From: Flavobacteriaceae bacterium
GTDB lineage: Bacteria > Bacteroidota > Bacteroidia > Flavobacteriales > Flavobacteriaceae
Assembly (NCBI GenBank): GCA_013373105.1
Contig: JABXIJ010000030.1
Location: forward strand, 1-64,000
Length of the DNA: 64,000 nt
Direction of reading: 5' to 3'
Shown here: piece by piece, positions 8,040 through 16,249 of the stretch
Numbering within the stretch: the first letter of the stretch is position 1
How the letters are laid out: each line of letters opens with the position of its first letter
The notes under the pieces: model-generated
Databases searched by the model: none
What the model was told of the DNA's origin: nothing
Seen by the model: only the letters and a program-made list of their open reading frames with translations
Made by a program: the position numbers and the translations under genes

Positions 8040-8501
8040 ATGCTTACTTGGAAAGAAGTAATTCATTTTACAACCCATGGAAATCCTATCCCTGATAAAA
8101 GAATTGAGAAATCTGAAAAAGAATGGAAAACTCAATTAACACCAGAACAATTTAGAATTACAAGACTTAAAGGAACAGAAAGGCCTAATAGTGGTGCATT
8201 ATGCAGCACCTATGAAGAAGGAAAATACAATTGTATTTGCTGCAATACTCCTCTTTTTGATTCTACTATAAAATTTAGTTCAGGAACTGGTTGGCCAAGT
8301 TTTACACAACCTCTAAAAGAAAATGCTATTAAATATCACAAAGACACCTCTTTTGGAATGATAAGAGTTGAGGTAATGTGTAATACCTGTGATGCGCATT
8401 TAGGCCATGTTTTTCCTGATGGTCCTGAACCTAGTGGTTTACGTTATTGCATAAATTCTGAGTCAATGCAATTAGAAAAAGACACTGTAAACAATGAATA
8501 A
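8040..8501 (+). CDS. msrB: Peptide-methionine (R)-S-oxide reductase MsrB
   Basis: 153 residues. It reduces the R epimer of methionine sulfoxide in proteins. Two zinc CxxC pairs are seen (C65/C68 and C114/C117). The catalytic Cys is C137 in RYCINSESM, with the conserved SSGTGWPSF and HLGHVFPDGP motifs. C55 is in the place of the usual resolving Cys. No signal peptide, so cytoplasmic. The stop overlaps the msrA start by 8 bases, so the pair is translated together. Confidence 0.96.
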   Translation: MLTWKEVIHFTTHGNPIPDKRIEKSEKEWKTQLTPEQFRITRLKGTERPNSGALCSTYEEGKYNCICCNTPLFDSTIKFSSGTGWPSFTQPLKENAIKYHKDTSFGMIRVEVMCNTCDAHLGHVFPDGPEPSGLRYCINSESMQLEKDTVNNE

Positions 8502-9030
8502 AAACTTACAGTTAGCAACTCTTGGTGGTGGTTGTTTTTGGTGTACAGAAGCTATTTTTCAAAAGGTAAAAGGAGTTGAAAAAGTTGTGTCTGGTTATTC
8601 AGGTGGTAATGCTCCAGGAAAGCCAACTTATAGAGAAGTTTGTTCTGGACTAACAGGTCATGCAGAAGTAATTCAAATTACATTTGATGCAAACATCATT
8701 TCTTTTGAAGATATTCTAGTTATTTTTATGACTACACACGATCCAACAACTTTAAATAGACAAGGTGCAGATGTAGGCACAGCTTATAGATCTGTTATTT
8801 TTTATCATAACTTAATACAACAAGAAATAGCAGAAGATGTTGTTACCAAACTACAAGCTTATTATAAGGATAAAATTGTGACAGAAATAAGTCCTCTTAA
8901 AATTTTTTATGAAGCAGAAGAATATCATCAAAATTACTATATAGAAAACCCTAACCAAGGGTATTGTAGTTTTGTAATAGCACCAAAAATTGTTAAATTA
9001 AGAAAATTACATGCTGATAAATTAAAATAA
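8494..9030 (+). CDS. msrA: Peptide-methionine (S)-S-oxide reductase MsrA
   Basis: 178 residues. It reduces the S epimer, complementing MsrB. The signature GCFWC is at 13-17 with catalytic C14, followed by VVSGYSGG; the GHAEVIQI and DPTTLNRQGADVGTAYRS motifs are intact, as is EEYHQNYY. Overlap with msrB shows operon structure; selO follows after 33 bases. Confidence 0.97.
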   Translation: MNKNLQLATLGGGCFWCTEAIFQKVKGVEKVVSGYSGGNAPGKPTYREVCSGLTGHAEVIQITFDANIISFEDILVIFMTTHDPTTLNRQGADVGTAYRSVIFYHNLIQQEIAEDVVTKLQAYYKDKIVTEISPLKIFYEAEEYHQNYYIENPNQGYCSFVIAPKIVKLRKLHADKLK

Positions 9031-9063
9031 GCAAAACTGTATTATCAGCAATATAAACATTAG

Positions 9064-10617
9064 ATGAAATTAAATCTTAAAAATAATTTTACAAAAGAAT
9101 TACCTGCAGATCAGAATTTAGAAAATTCAAGAAGACAGGTATATGAAGCTGTATATTCTTTTGTAAATCCTAAAAAGACAAAAGCTCCAAAAATACTTCA
9201 TGTATCACCTGAAATGGCAAGTGAATTGGGAATTTCAGAAAAAGATTTTCAATCAGATTATTTTAGAGATATTTTTACTGGCAATGCAGTATACCCTAAA
9301 ACAAAACCTTATGCTATGTGTTATGCAGGGCATCAATTTGGCAATTGGGCAGGACAACTAGGAGATGGCAGAGCAATAAATTTGTTTGAAATAGAACATC
9401 AAAATAAAAACTGGAAAGTACAATTAAAAGGTGCTGGTGAAACCCCATATTCTAGAACTGCAGATGGTTTAGCTGTATTACGTTCATCAATTAGAGAATA
9501 TTTGTGTAGTGAAGCAATGTATCATTTAGGAGTTCCAACAACTCGTGCTTTAAGTTTAAGTTTAACTGGCGATGAAGTTTTACGAGATATGTTGTACGAT
9601 GGTAATTCTGCTTTCGAAAAAGGAGCAATAGTATCTAGAATTGCACCATCATTTTTACGTTTTGGAAACTTTGAAGTTTTTGCTGCCAAAAATGATGTAA
9701 AGAATTTAAGAATCTTAACAGATTACACAATAAAACATCATTATGCACATTTAGGCAAACCAAGTAAGAAAACCTATATACAATTTTTTAAAGAAGTTGC
9801 TGAACGCACATTAACTATGATTATGCATTGGCAAAGAGTTGGTTTTGTTCATGGAGTTATGAATACAGACAACATGTCTATTCTTGGTTTAACTATAGAT
9901 TATGGACCTTATGGTTGGTTAGAAGGCTTTGATTTTGGATGGACACCAAACACTACAGATCGTCAATTTAAACGTTATAGATATGGAAATCAGCCAAGTA
10001 TTGGTTTATGGAATTTATATCAATTAGCGAATGCTTTATATCCTTTAATTGAAGATGCCAAACCTTTTGAAGAAATTCTAAACAACTACAAAAAAAGTTA
10101 TGGTGAGCAATCTTTATTGATGATGAAAAATAAACTAGGGCTATTTACATTTGATGAAAGAGACATGTATCTTATACAAGATTTAGAAAAAAATTTAGAA
10201 CTTGTAGAAAATGACATGACCATATTTTTTAGATTATTAAGTAATTTTTCTAAAGCTGAAGATGGAATAGAAATATTAAAAAAATCTTGCTACGAAAATG
10301 AAATTTCTGATGAAATAAAAAACATTTGGCTTAAATGGTTTAATACATATTTAGTTAGATTAAGCAAAGAACTATTAACACATCAAGAAAGAAAAATAAA
10401 AATGGATGCTGCAAACCCAAAATATGTGTTGCGTAATTACATGGCACAATTGGCAATTGATGCAGCAAATGAAGAAGATTACTCTTTAATTGATGAATTG
10501 TTTCAAATGCTTAAAAAGCCTTATTTAGAGCAACCTAAGTATGAAAAATGGTTTGCAAAAAGACCAGAATGGGCAAGACACAAAGTAGGTTGTTCCATGC
10601 TTTCTTGTAGTTCTTAA
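9064..10617 (+). CDS. selO: Protein adenylyltransferase SelO (YdiU/UPF0061)
   Basis: 517 residues. A pseudokinase-fold enzyme that transfers AMP from ATP to Ser/Thr/Tyr of proteins involved in redox balance. Conserved elements present are AGHQFGNWAGQLGDGRA, VQLKGAGETPYSRTADGLAVLRSS cut into GAGETPYSR and DGLAVLRSS, GFVHGVMNTDNMSILG (catalytic-loop region) and TIDYGPYGW (metal-binding D in place of DFG). The C-terminus CSMLSCSS carries cysteines where eukaryotic SelO has selenocysteine. Sits behind msrBA, a context that fits an oxidative-stress role. Confidence 0.95.
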   Translation: MKLNLKNNFTKELPADQNLENSRRQVYEAVYSFVNPKKTKAPKILHVSPEMASELGISEKDFQSDYFRDIFTGNAVYPKTKPYAMCYAGHQFGNWAGQLGDGRAINLFEIEHQNKNWKVQLKGAGETPYSRTADGLAVLRSSIREYLCSEAMYHLGVPTTRALSLSLTGDEVLRDMLYDGNSAFEKGAIVSRIAPSFLRFGNFEVFAAKNDVKNLRILTDYTIKHHYAHLGKPSKKTYIQFFKEVAERTLTMIMHWQRVGFVHGVMNTDNMSILGLTIDYGPYGWLEGFDFGWTPNTTDRQFKRYRYGNQPSIGLWNLYQLANALYPLIEDAKPFEEILNNYKKSYGEQSLLMMKNKLGLFTFDERDMYLIQDLEKNLELVENDMTIFFRLLSNFSKAEDGIEILKKSCYENEISDEIKNIWLKWFNTYLVRLSKELLTHQERKIKMDAANPKYVLRNYMAQLAIDAANEEDYSLIDELFQMLKKPYLEQPKYEKWFAKRPEWARHKVGCSMLSCSS

Positions 10618-10653
10618 ATAAAAAAACTACTTTTATTAAATATACTCTTTAGC

Positions 10654-11673
10654 ATGTTTCACGAACTCAAAGAAATTATTCAACAAGCTTTAATTAACCA
10701 ACAAAAAGGGTTAAAAAGTGTTTTAGCTTCTGTAGTTCATTTAGACGGTTCTTCATATAGAAAACCTGGAGTTAGAATGTTAATTTCTGAGGATTTAAGT
10801 TCTGTTGGTGCTGTTTCTGGTGGTTGTGTAGAAAAAGAAATTATTCATAGAAGTAAATCAGTTTTTGTTGATGGAGAATCGAAAATTGTTACTTATGATG
10901 GCAGATATAGATTAGGTTGTGAAGGAATTCTTTACACTTTAATAGAGCCATTTCAAATTTCAGATGAATTTCTTAAAGCATTTTTTAACGCTAATAAAAA
11001 TAGAGAAGCTTTAAAAATTAATAGTTATTTCACTAAAGAAGATGATACCACAGGAAACTTTGGATCTTTAATTACTTTTAAAAATAACAACCAATTTACT
11101 TTTAATAATAACTTTGATTTTAAAAACTTAAAAAGTACTGATGTTTTCTCTCAGATATTAGAAGCCAATTTTAGACTTATTATTATAGGAGGTGAACATG
11201 ATGCTGTTAAACTTTGTAAAATTGCAGCTAATTTAGGTTGGGATGTTGATGTTTATACATCTTCAAAAGATCCCAAAGAATTAAAAGATTTCCCTGGAGC
11301 CAACTCTGTTATTGGCACAAACCCTGAAACCATTGAATTTTCAGAAATTAACAACAACACAGCTATTGTTGTTATGAACCACAGTTATGTACAAGACTTA
11401 AAATACATTGTAAAACTAGCTAATTACCAACCAAAATATATTGGTATTTTAGGAGCTCCTAAAAGAAGAGAACGATTATTTAATGAACTTTTTGAATTTG
11501 TTCCAGATATTACAGACACATTTTTAGAAACCATTTACACACCTGCAGGTTTGCATATTGGCGCACAAACACCTGAAGAAATAGCAGTATCTATTCTTGC
11601 TGAAATATTAGCTGTTATAAGAGAAAAAGAACCTTTTCATTTAAGAGTTCTAAACAGTAAAATTCATTCTTAA
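10654..11673 (+). CDS. XdhC/CoxI family protein
   Basis: 339 residues. The N-terminal XdhC/CoxI domain has the conserved SVVHLDGSSYRKPGVRML region and GAVSGGCVE. The C-terminal Rossmann-like domain (from about 170) has LIIIGGEHDAVKLCKIA, and later YIGILGAPKRRER and HIGAQTPEEIAVSILAEI. XdhC proteins bind and sulfurate molybdenum cofactor for insertion into xanthine-dehydrogenase-type enzymes. No such enzyme is in this window, although the next gene is a matching cofactor nucleotidyltransferase. Start ATG at 10654, 37 bases after selO; mocA follows after 4 bases. Confidence 0.9.
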   Translation: MFHELKEIIQQALINQQKGLKSVLASVVHLDGSSYRKPGVRMLISEDLSSVGAVSGGCVEKEIIHRSKSVFVDGESKIVTYDGRYRLGCEGILYTLIEPFQISDEFLKAFFNANKNREALKINSYFTKEDDTTGNFGSLITFKNNNQFTFNNNFDFKNLKSTDVFSQILEANFRLIIIGGEHDAVKLCKIAANLGWDVDVYTSSKDPKELKDFPGANSVIGTNPETIEFSEINNNTAIVVMNHSYVQDLKYIVKLANYQPKYIGILGAPKRRERLFNELFEFVPDITDTFLETIYTPAGLHIGAQTPEEIAVSILAEILAVIREKEPFHLRVLNSKIHS

Positions 11674-11677
11674 AAAA

Positions 11678-12277
11678 ATGCAAAATCTTGCAATTTTAAT
11701 TTTAGCTGCAGGAAAATCATCAAGAATGAATTCGGTAAAACAATTATTAAAAGTAAATGATACTAACTTATTAAATCTTGCCATTGAAAATGCTGTGAAC
11801 TCAAAAGCTAAAAAAACCTATTGTGTTTTAGGTGCAAATAGTAACAGAATAAAAGAATACATTAGCAGTAAAAATGTTTACCTTATTAATAATCCAAGCT
11901 TTGAAAAAGGCTTAAGCACAAGTATAGTTAAAGGGTTAGAATATATTACTAAGGTTGATAAAAATATTGAGTATGTCTTAATAATGCTTGCAGATCAACC
12001 AGAAGTAGATAACTTACTTTTGAATAAATTAATTGATTTATCTTTAAATTATAAAACAAAAATAATTGCTACATCATATCAAGAAAAAGTTGGTGTTCCA
12101 GCAATTTTTCCTAAAAATTACTTTACAGAATTATTAAAATTACAGGGAGATTCTGGCGCTAAAAAATTAATTACAAAAGATTTAACCAATACAAAAGTTT
12201 TAAATCTAAAGACATCATTAATCGATATTGACACCCAAGAAGATTATCTTAATTACTTGAAAAAAAGCAAAGAGTAA
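11678..12277 (+). CDS. MocA-like molybdenum cofactor nucleotidyltransferase
   Basis: 199 residues, NTP-transferase fold. The nucleotide-binding N-terminus ILAAGKSSRMNSVKQLL (residues 8-24) is typical of MobA/MocA; the metal Asp is in LIMLADQPEVD, and the substrate region GVPAIFPKNYF is conserved, as is GDSGAKKLI. It most likely adds CMP (or GMP) to molybdopterin. The pairing with XdhC favours MocA rather than the GMP-adding MobA. Its 3' end overlaps the stub of lemA on the other strand. Confidence 0.85.
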   Translation: MQNLAILILAAGKSSRMNSVKQLLKVNDTNLLNLAIENAVNSKAKKTYCVLGANSNRIKEYISSKNVYLINNPSFEKGLSTSIVKGLEYITKVDKNIEYVLIMLADQPEVDNLLLNKLIDLSLNYKTKIIATSYQEKVGVPAIFPKNYFTELLKLQGDSGAKKLITKDLTNTKVLNLKTSLIDIDTQEDYLNYLKKSKE

Positions 12278-12384
12278 TTTGCATCTTCTTGTAAAACAAC
12301 AGCTTGGTTATTAAAATTTTTAGCCCAACTGTATATACCAATTGCTAAAACTGCAATTATAATTATTGGTAACCATTTTTTCAT
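12253..12384 (-). pseudogene. lemA: LemA family protein, N-terminal stub
   Basis: A 43-codon frame begins MKKWLPIIIIAVLAIGIYSW and continues AKNFNNQAVVLQEDAN, which matches the start of flavobacterial LemA: one N-terminal membrane helix, then the first part of the coiled-coil domain. After about residue 36 the similarity ends and the frame runs into the antisense of mocA and stops. LemA proteins are normally near 190-200 residues. The ATG is 43 bases behind the stop of the SDR gene. It may be transcribed as the tail of the acyl-CoA dehydrogenase operon, but it cannot encode a working LemA. Confidence 0.6.
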
Positions 12385-12426
12385 AATTTCTAATTTTTAA
12401 TTTTATAGTTGATTTTTAAAATTGTT

Positions 12427-13179
12427 TTATAATGAGGTTCCACCATCTAAAGTAATGGTTTGCCCTGTAATAAATTTTGTGTTGTCTGATGCCAACCAAA
12501 CAATGGCATCTGCAATTTCATTAGCTTTTCCATAACGATTCATAGGAATTATGCTTTTTAAAATTGCATCCATTTCTGGTTTAGCATTAATTAATTTTTT
12601 TAATAATGCAGATTCTGTGTAGCCAGGACAAACTGCATTTATTCTAATATTCTTTTTAGCATATTCCATTGCTGCAGATTTGGTCATACCTACTACTGCA
12701 AATTTGCTTGCACTATAGCTAATATTATTTGGTGATGCTTTTAAACCTGCTAAAGAAGCAACATTAACAATATTTCCATAACCTTGTTCTAAAAACTGAT
12801 TTAAAGCTACTTTCATACAATAATACACTCCTGTTTGATTGACTGCAATAACATTTTCCCAGTCTTTTAAATCAGATTCATGAGTTGGTAATAAATTAGG
12901 ACCAATTCCAGCATTATTTACAATTACATCTAATTTTCCATAAACTGCAACAGTATGTTCTATTAAATGTTCTACATCTTCAAAATCTGATACATCTGCA
13001 CTTATAGGTAGCGCTTTTCCGAAATTTGTTACAATTTCATCGGTTACTTTTTGAGCTTTTTCTAAATTAATATCAGAAACAACAACTATTGCTCCAAATT
13101 TAGCAAAATGTTTTGCTGTTGCTCTACCAATACCAGATCCAGCTCCTGTAACTATTACTACTTTATCTTTTACTTTCAT
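12427..13179 (-). CDS. SDR family oxidoreductase (FabG-like)
   Basis: 250 residues, classical short-chain dehydrogenase. Nucleotide-binding TGAGSGIG at 11-18, NNAG at 88-91, and catalytic S142, Y155 and K159 (YSASK). An acidic residue, D36, after beta-2 favours NAD+. The C-terminal ITGQTITLDGG motif is intact. Last intact gene of a five-gene operon with two acyl-CoA dehydrogenases. A 3-hydroxyacyl-CoA or related alcohol dehydrogenase role in acyl chain breakdown is the natural inference, but the substrate is not shown. Confidence 0.92.
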   Translation of the reverse strand: MKVKDKVVIVTGAGSGIGRATAKHFAKFGAIVVVSDINLEKAQKVTDEIVTNFGKALPISADVSDFEDVEHLIEHTVAVYGKLDVIVNNAGIGPNLLPTHESDLKDWENVIAVNQTGVYYCMKVALNQFLEQGYGNIVNVASLAGLKASPNNISYSASKFAVVGMTKSAAMEYAKKNIRINAVCPGYTESALLKKLINAKPEMDAILKSIIPMNRYGKANEIADAIVWLASDNTKFITGQTITLDGGTSL

Positions 13180-13189
13180 GATTAATACA

Positions 13190-14248
13190 TTAATCTATAG
13201 ATTTTGTTTGAATAGCTTTTAGTGCTAATTTACAACATAATTCTGCTGCTTTGTTCAAATTTACAAATCGTTTATCTGTTGTAAAACCTTTGCTGTATCT
13301 ATAATAAATTTGTTGAGCTATTACAGCAATTTTAAACAGTCCAAAAGCATAATAAAAAACAATATTACTAACATCTCTACCAGATTTTAATGCATACATT
13401 TCTACAATTTCACTTCGAATTGGATTTCCTTCAAAAATTGTAGGAGAAGGTATACCTTGTTTAACAAAATCATGGTCTGTTGCTACTGTCCAATAACCTA
13501 GTGATGTTCCTAAATCCATTAAAGGATCTCCTAAAGTTGCCATTTCCCAATCTAAAACAGCTGATATTTTTTGCCAAGATTCATCTTTAAAAACAACATT
13601 GTCGTATTTAAAATCGTTGTGTATTAAACAACTTTCATAATTCTTAGGTTGATTAGCTTTAAGCCAATTCATAACCATTTCAGATTCTGGATAATCTTCT
13701 GTTTTAGCTTTTAAAAACTGTTTTCCCCAATTGTTTACTTGACGTTCTACATAGCCTTGTGGCTTACCTAGGTCTGCTAAACCAATTTCTTTATAATTAA
13801 CTTTATGAAGTTTCACTAAAGTTTCTAACCAAGTGTTAGCTATAATACTATATTGCTCTGCTTGAATATTTCTTTGTTGAGCTTCTTTATAGTTTAAGAT
13901 AATACCTTCTACCTTTTGCATGATATAGAATTCACTACCTAAAATATTCTCATCATTTGAATAACCAATCATTTTAGGAACCATAGTAAAGGTGTTAATT
14001 AAAGCTTTTTGGACTTTAAATTCACGATGCATATCATGCCCTCTTTTTATTGCTCCTTTTGGTGGTTTTCTCAGTACAAATTCATTTTGCTCTATTTGTA
14101 ATAAGTAAGTTAAGTTTGAGTAACCATGAGTATATTGCTTTACTAGTAACTCACTTTTAAAAATATTAATTACACCAATTTGTAAAAGATATTCTTTTAA
14201 TTGTTGTTCTGGTAGCTCTTCTCCTTTTCTAACTTCTTGGTTACTCAT
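13190..14248 (-). CDS. Phosphotransferase family protein (ACAD10/11-type APH kinase)
   Basis: 352 residues with an aminoglycoside-phosphotransferase fold. The first lobe has the [10 protein letters not shown] loop and FVLRKPP; the catalytic loop is [14 protein letters not shown], and the metal-binding motif is [17 protein letters not shown]. In animals the same domain is fused to acyl-CoA dehydrogenases ACAD10/11, where it phosphorylates 4-hydroxyacyl-CoAs before their dephosphorylative isomerisation. Here the kinase gene overlaps the start of an acyl-CoA dehydrogenase gene by 4 bases, which suggests the same job. Not an antibiotic-resistance gene by context. Confidence 0.9.
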   Translation of the reverse strand: MSNQEVRKGEELPEQQLKEYLLQIGVINIFKSELLVKQYTHGYSNLTYLLQIEQNEFVLRKPPKGAIKRGHDMHREFKVQKALINTFTMVPKMIGYSNDENILGSEFYIMQKVEGIILNYKEAQQRNIQAEQYSIIANTWLETLVKLHKVNYKEIGLADLGKPQGYVERQVNNWGKQFLKAKTEDYPESEMVMNWLKANQPKNYESCLIHNDFKYDNVVFKDESWQKISAVLDWEMATLGDPLMDLGTSLGYWTVATDHDFVKQGIPSPTIFEGNPIRSEIVEMYALKSGRDVSNIVFYYAFGLFKIAVIAQQIYYRYSKGFTTDKRFVNLNKAAELCCKLALKAIQTKSID

Positions 14249-15462
14249 ATAGTACCATATTTATTGATGCAACTTTTACCTAATTGATACATATGTACTT
14301 CATCTGGACCATCTGCCAAACGTAACATTCTAGCTATTGCCAAATAATGTGCTAAATAAGTATCTGAGCCAACACCTTTACCTCCTAAAATTTGTATAGC
14401 TCTATCTATAACTTTATATGCCATATTTGGGGCAACAACTTTTATCATTGCAATTATATCCTTTGCTTCTTTATTACCAACTTTATCCATTTTATCTGCT
14501 GCTGATAATGTAAGTAATCTAGCTTGTTCAATTTCACATTGCGATTTAGCAATTTCTTGTCGAATACTAGAAAACTCATAGAATTTTTTACCAAAAGCTT
14601 CTCGTTCTTGAGTACGTTTACACATTAATTCTAGCGCATATTGAGCCATACCTATTAAACGCATGCAATGGTGAATTCTTCCAGGACCTAAACGTCCTTG
14701 AGCGATTTCAAAACCTCTACCTTCTCCTAAAATTAAATTTGTTTTTGGTACTCTTACATTCTCTAGAACAATTTCAGCATGACCTTCAGGAGAATCAAAA
14801 AAACCTAATACAGATAATGGTCTTACAATTTTTAATCCTTTTGCATTCATAGGTACTAAAATCATACTTTGTTGTTGATGTCTAGGTTTAGTAACATCTG
14901 TTTTTCCCATAACAATTGCTACTTTACAATTTGGATCCATTGCTCCTGAAGACCACCATTTTCTACCATTTATTACATATTCATCTCCTTCTAAAGTTAT
15001 TGAAGTTTCTATGTTTGTAGCGTCTGAAGAAGCTACTTGAGGTTCTGTCATTAAAAAAGCAGAACGAATTTCTCCGTTCATTAAAGGTGTTAACCATTTT
15101 TCTTTTTGATCTGTACTTCCATATTTTGCTAATACTTCCATATTACCAGTATCTGGTGCAGAACAGTTAAAAATTTCTGATATCCAGATTTTTTTTCCCA
15201 TTATTTCTGCAAGAGGCGCATATTCTAAATTGGTTAAACCAACACTTAACTCTCCATAATCTTTAGGTAAAAATAAGTTCCATAAACCAGCTTCTTTAGC
15301 TTTTTGTTTTAAGTTTTCAATTTTTGGAAAACGTTTCCATTTATTTTTTTCATCGGCTTGAAACGCTAAAAACTCATCTTCTATTGGAAGAATATGTTCA
15401 TCTATAAAAGCAGTTAACTTTTGTTGAAGTTCTATTGATTTTTGAGAATAAGTAAAGTTCAT
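14245..15462 (-). CDS. Acyl-CoA dehydrogenase (ACAD10/11-like)
   Basis: 405 residues. FAD flavoprotein oxidising acyl-CoA to enoyl-CoA and passing electrons to ETF. N-terminal helical domain, middle domain with [15 protein letters not shown] and the WWSSGAMDP loop, C-terminal domain with [16 protein letters not shown] and [13 protein letters not shown]. The DGPDEVH ending and the neighbouring APH kinase resemble the ACAD10/11 group that handles 4-hydroxy acids. Stop overlaps the kinase start by 4 bases. Confidence 0.94.
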   Translation of the reverse strand: MNFTYSQKSIELQQKLTAFIDEHILPIEDEFLAFQADEKNKWKRFPKIENLKQKAKEAGLWNLFLPKDYGELSVGLTNLEYAPLAEIMGKKIWISEIFNCSAPDTGNMEVLAKYGSTDQKEKWLTPLMNGEIRSAFLMTEPQVASSDATNIETSITLEGDEYVINGRKWWSSGAMDPNCKVAIVMGKTDVTKPRHQQQSMILVPMNAKGLKIVRPLSVLGFFDSPEGHAEIVLENVRVPKTNLILGEGRGFEIAQGRLGPGRIHHCMRLIGMAQYALELMCKRTQEREAFGKKFYEFSSIRQEIAKSQCEIEQARLLTLSAADKMDKVGNKEAKDIIAMIKVVAPNMAYKVIDRAIQILGGKGVGSDTYLAHYLAIARMLRLADGPDEVHMYQLGKSCINKYGTI

Positions 15463-15475
15463 TTTTATTTAAATT

Positions 15476-16249
15476 TTAACTTGCTATCATATAGCCACCA
15501 TCTGCTGTATATACTCCACCTGTCATATAACTTCCTGCATCAGAAGCTAAGAGACAAGCTAAACCAACCATTTCTTCTGGCATTCCCATTCTTCCACTTG
15601 GTATTGATTTTTCTAATTTATTGAGTAGTTTTTCATTAGTCCATAAAGCAGCGCTAAACTTGGTTTTAATTAAGCCTGGGCAAATAGCATTCGCATTTAC
15701 ACCAAATCTACCCCATTCTTTAGCTTGATTTTTTGTTAGCATTAAAATGGCTGCTTTACTTGTACTATATAAGCCTAAACCAAAACCTGGTGTTAAAGCT
15801 TCTACAGAAGCTATATTAATAATACTTCCTTTTTTAGTCTGTTTAAAATGAGGTAAAACTAAGTTTGATAATGACCAAGGTGCCTTAACATTTACATCTA
15901 TTATTTTATCAAAAATTTCAGGATCTACATCTTCTATTGGACCATAAACAGGGTTAATGGCTGCGTTATTTACAAGAATATCAATTCTTCCAAAAGCTTC
16001 AATAGTTTTATCTACTAATTTTACACGATCATCTTCTTTTCCTATATGGCAAGCTATTCCTTTAGCTTTTAATCCTTCTGAGCTAAATTCATTTACAACT
16101 TTATCACAAGCCTCTTGATTTCTACTCGATATTATAACATTAGCCCCATGTTCAGCTAATCCTTTTGCAATGGCTTTACCAATACCTTTACTTGACCCTG
16201 TTATAATAGCTACTTTACCAGTTAAATTAAATTGTTCTTTTGCATTCAT
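15476..16249 (-). CDS. SDR family oxidoreductase
   Basis: 257 residues. TGSSKGIG at 17-24, NNAA at 94-97, catalytic S148, Y161 and K165, and C-terminal MTGGVYTADGG. R43 near the end of beta-2 suggests NADP(H) preference, in contrast to the downstream SDR. It shares one base with the stop of the upstream acyl-CoA dehydrogenase and is 13 bases from the next, clearly one operon. Confidence 0.93.
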   Translation of the reverse strand: MNAKEQFNLTGKVAIITGSSKGIGKAIAKGLAEHGANVIISSRNQEACDKVVNEFSSEGLKAKGIACHIGKEDDRVKLVDKTIEAFGRIDILVNNAAINPVYGPIEDVDPEIFDKIIDVNVKAPWSLSNLVLPHFKQTKKGSIINIASVEALTPGFGLGLYSTSKAAILMLTKNQAKEWGRFGVNANAICPGLIKTKFSAALWTNEKLLNKLEKSIPSGRMGMPEEMVGLACLLASDAGSYMTGGVYTADGGYMIAS

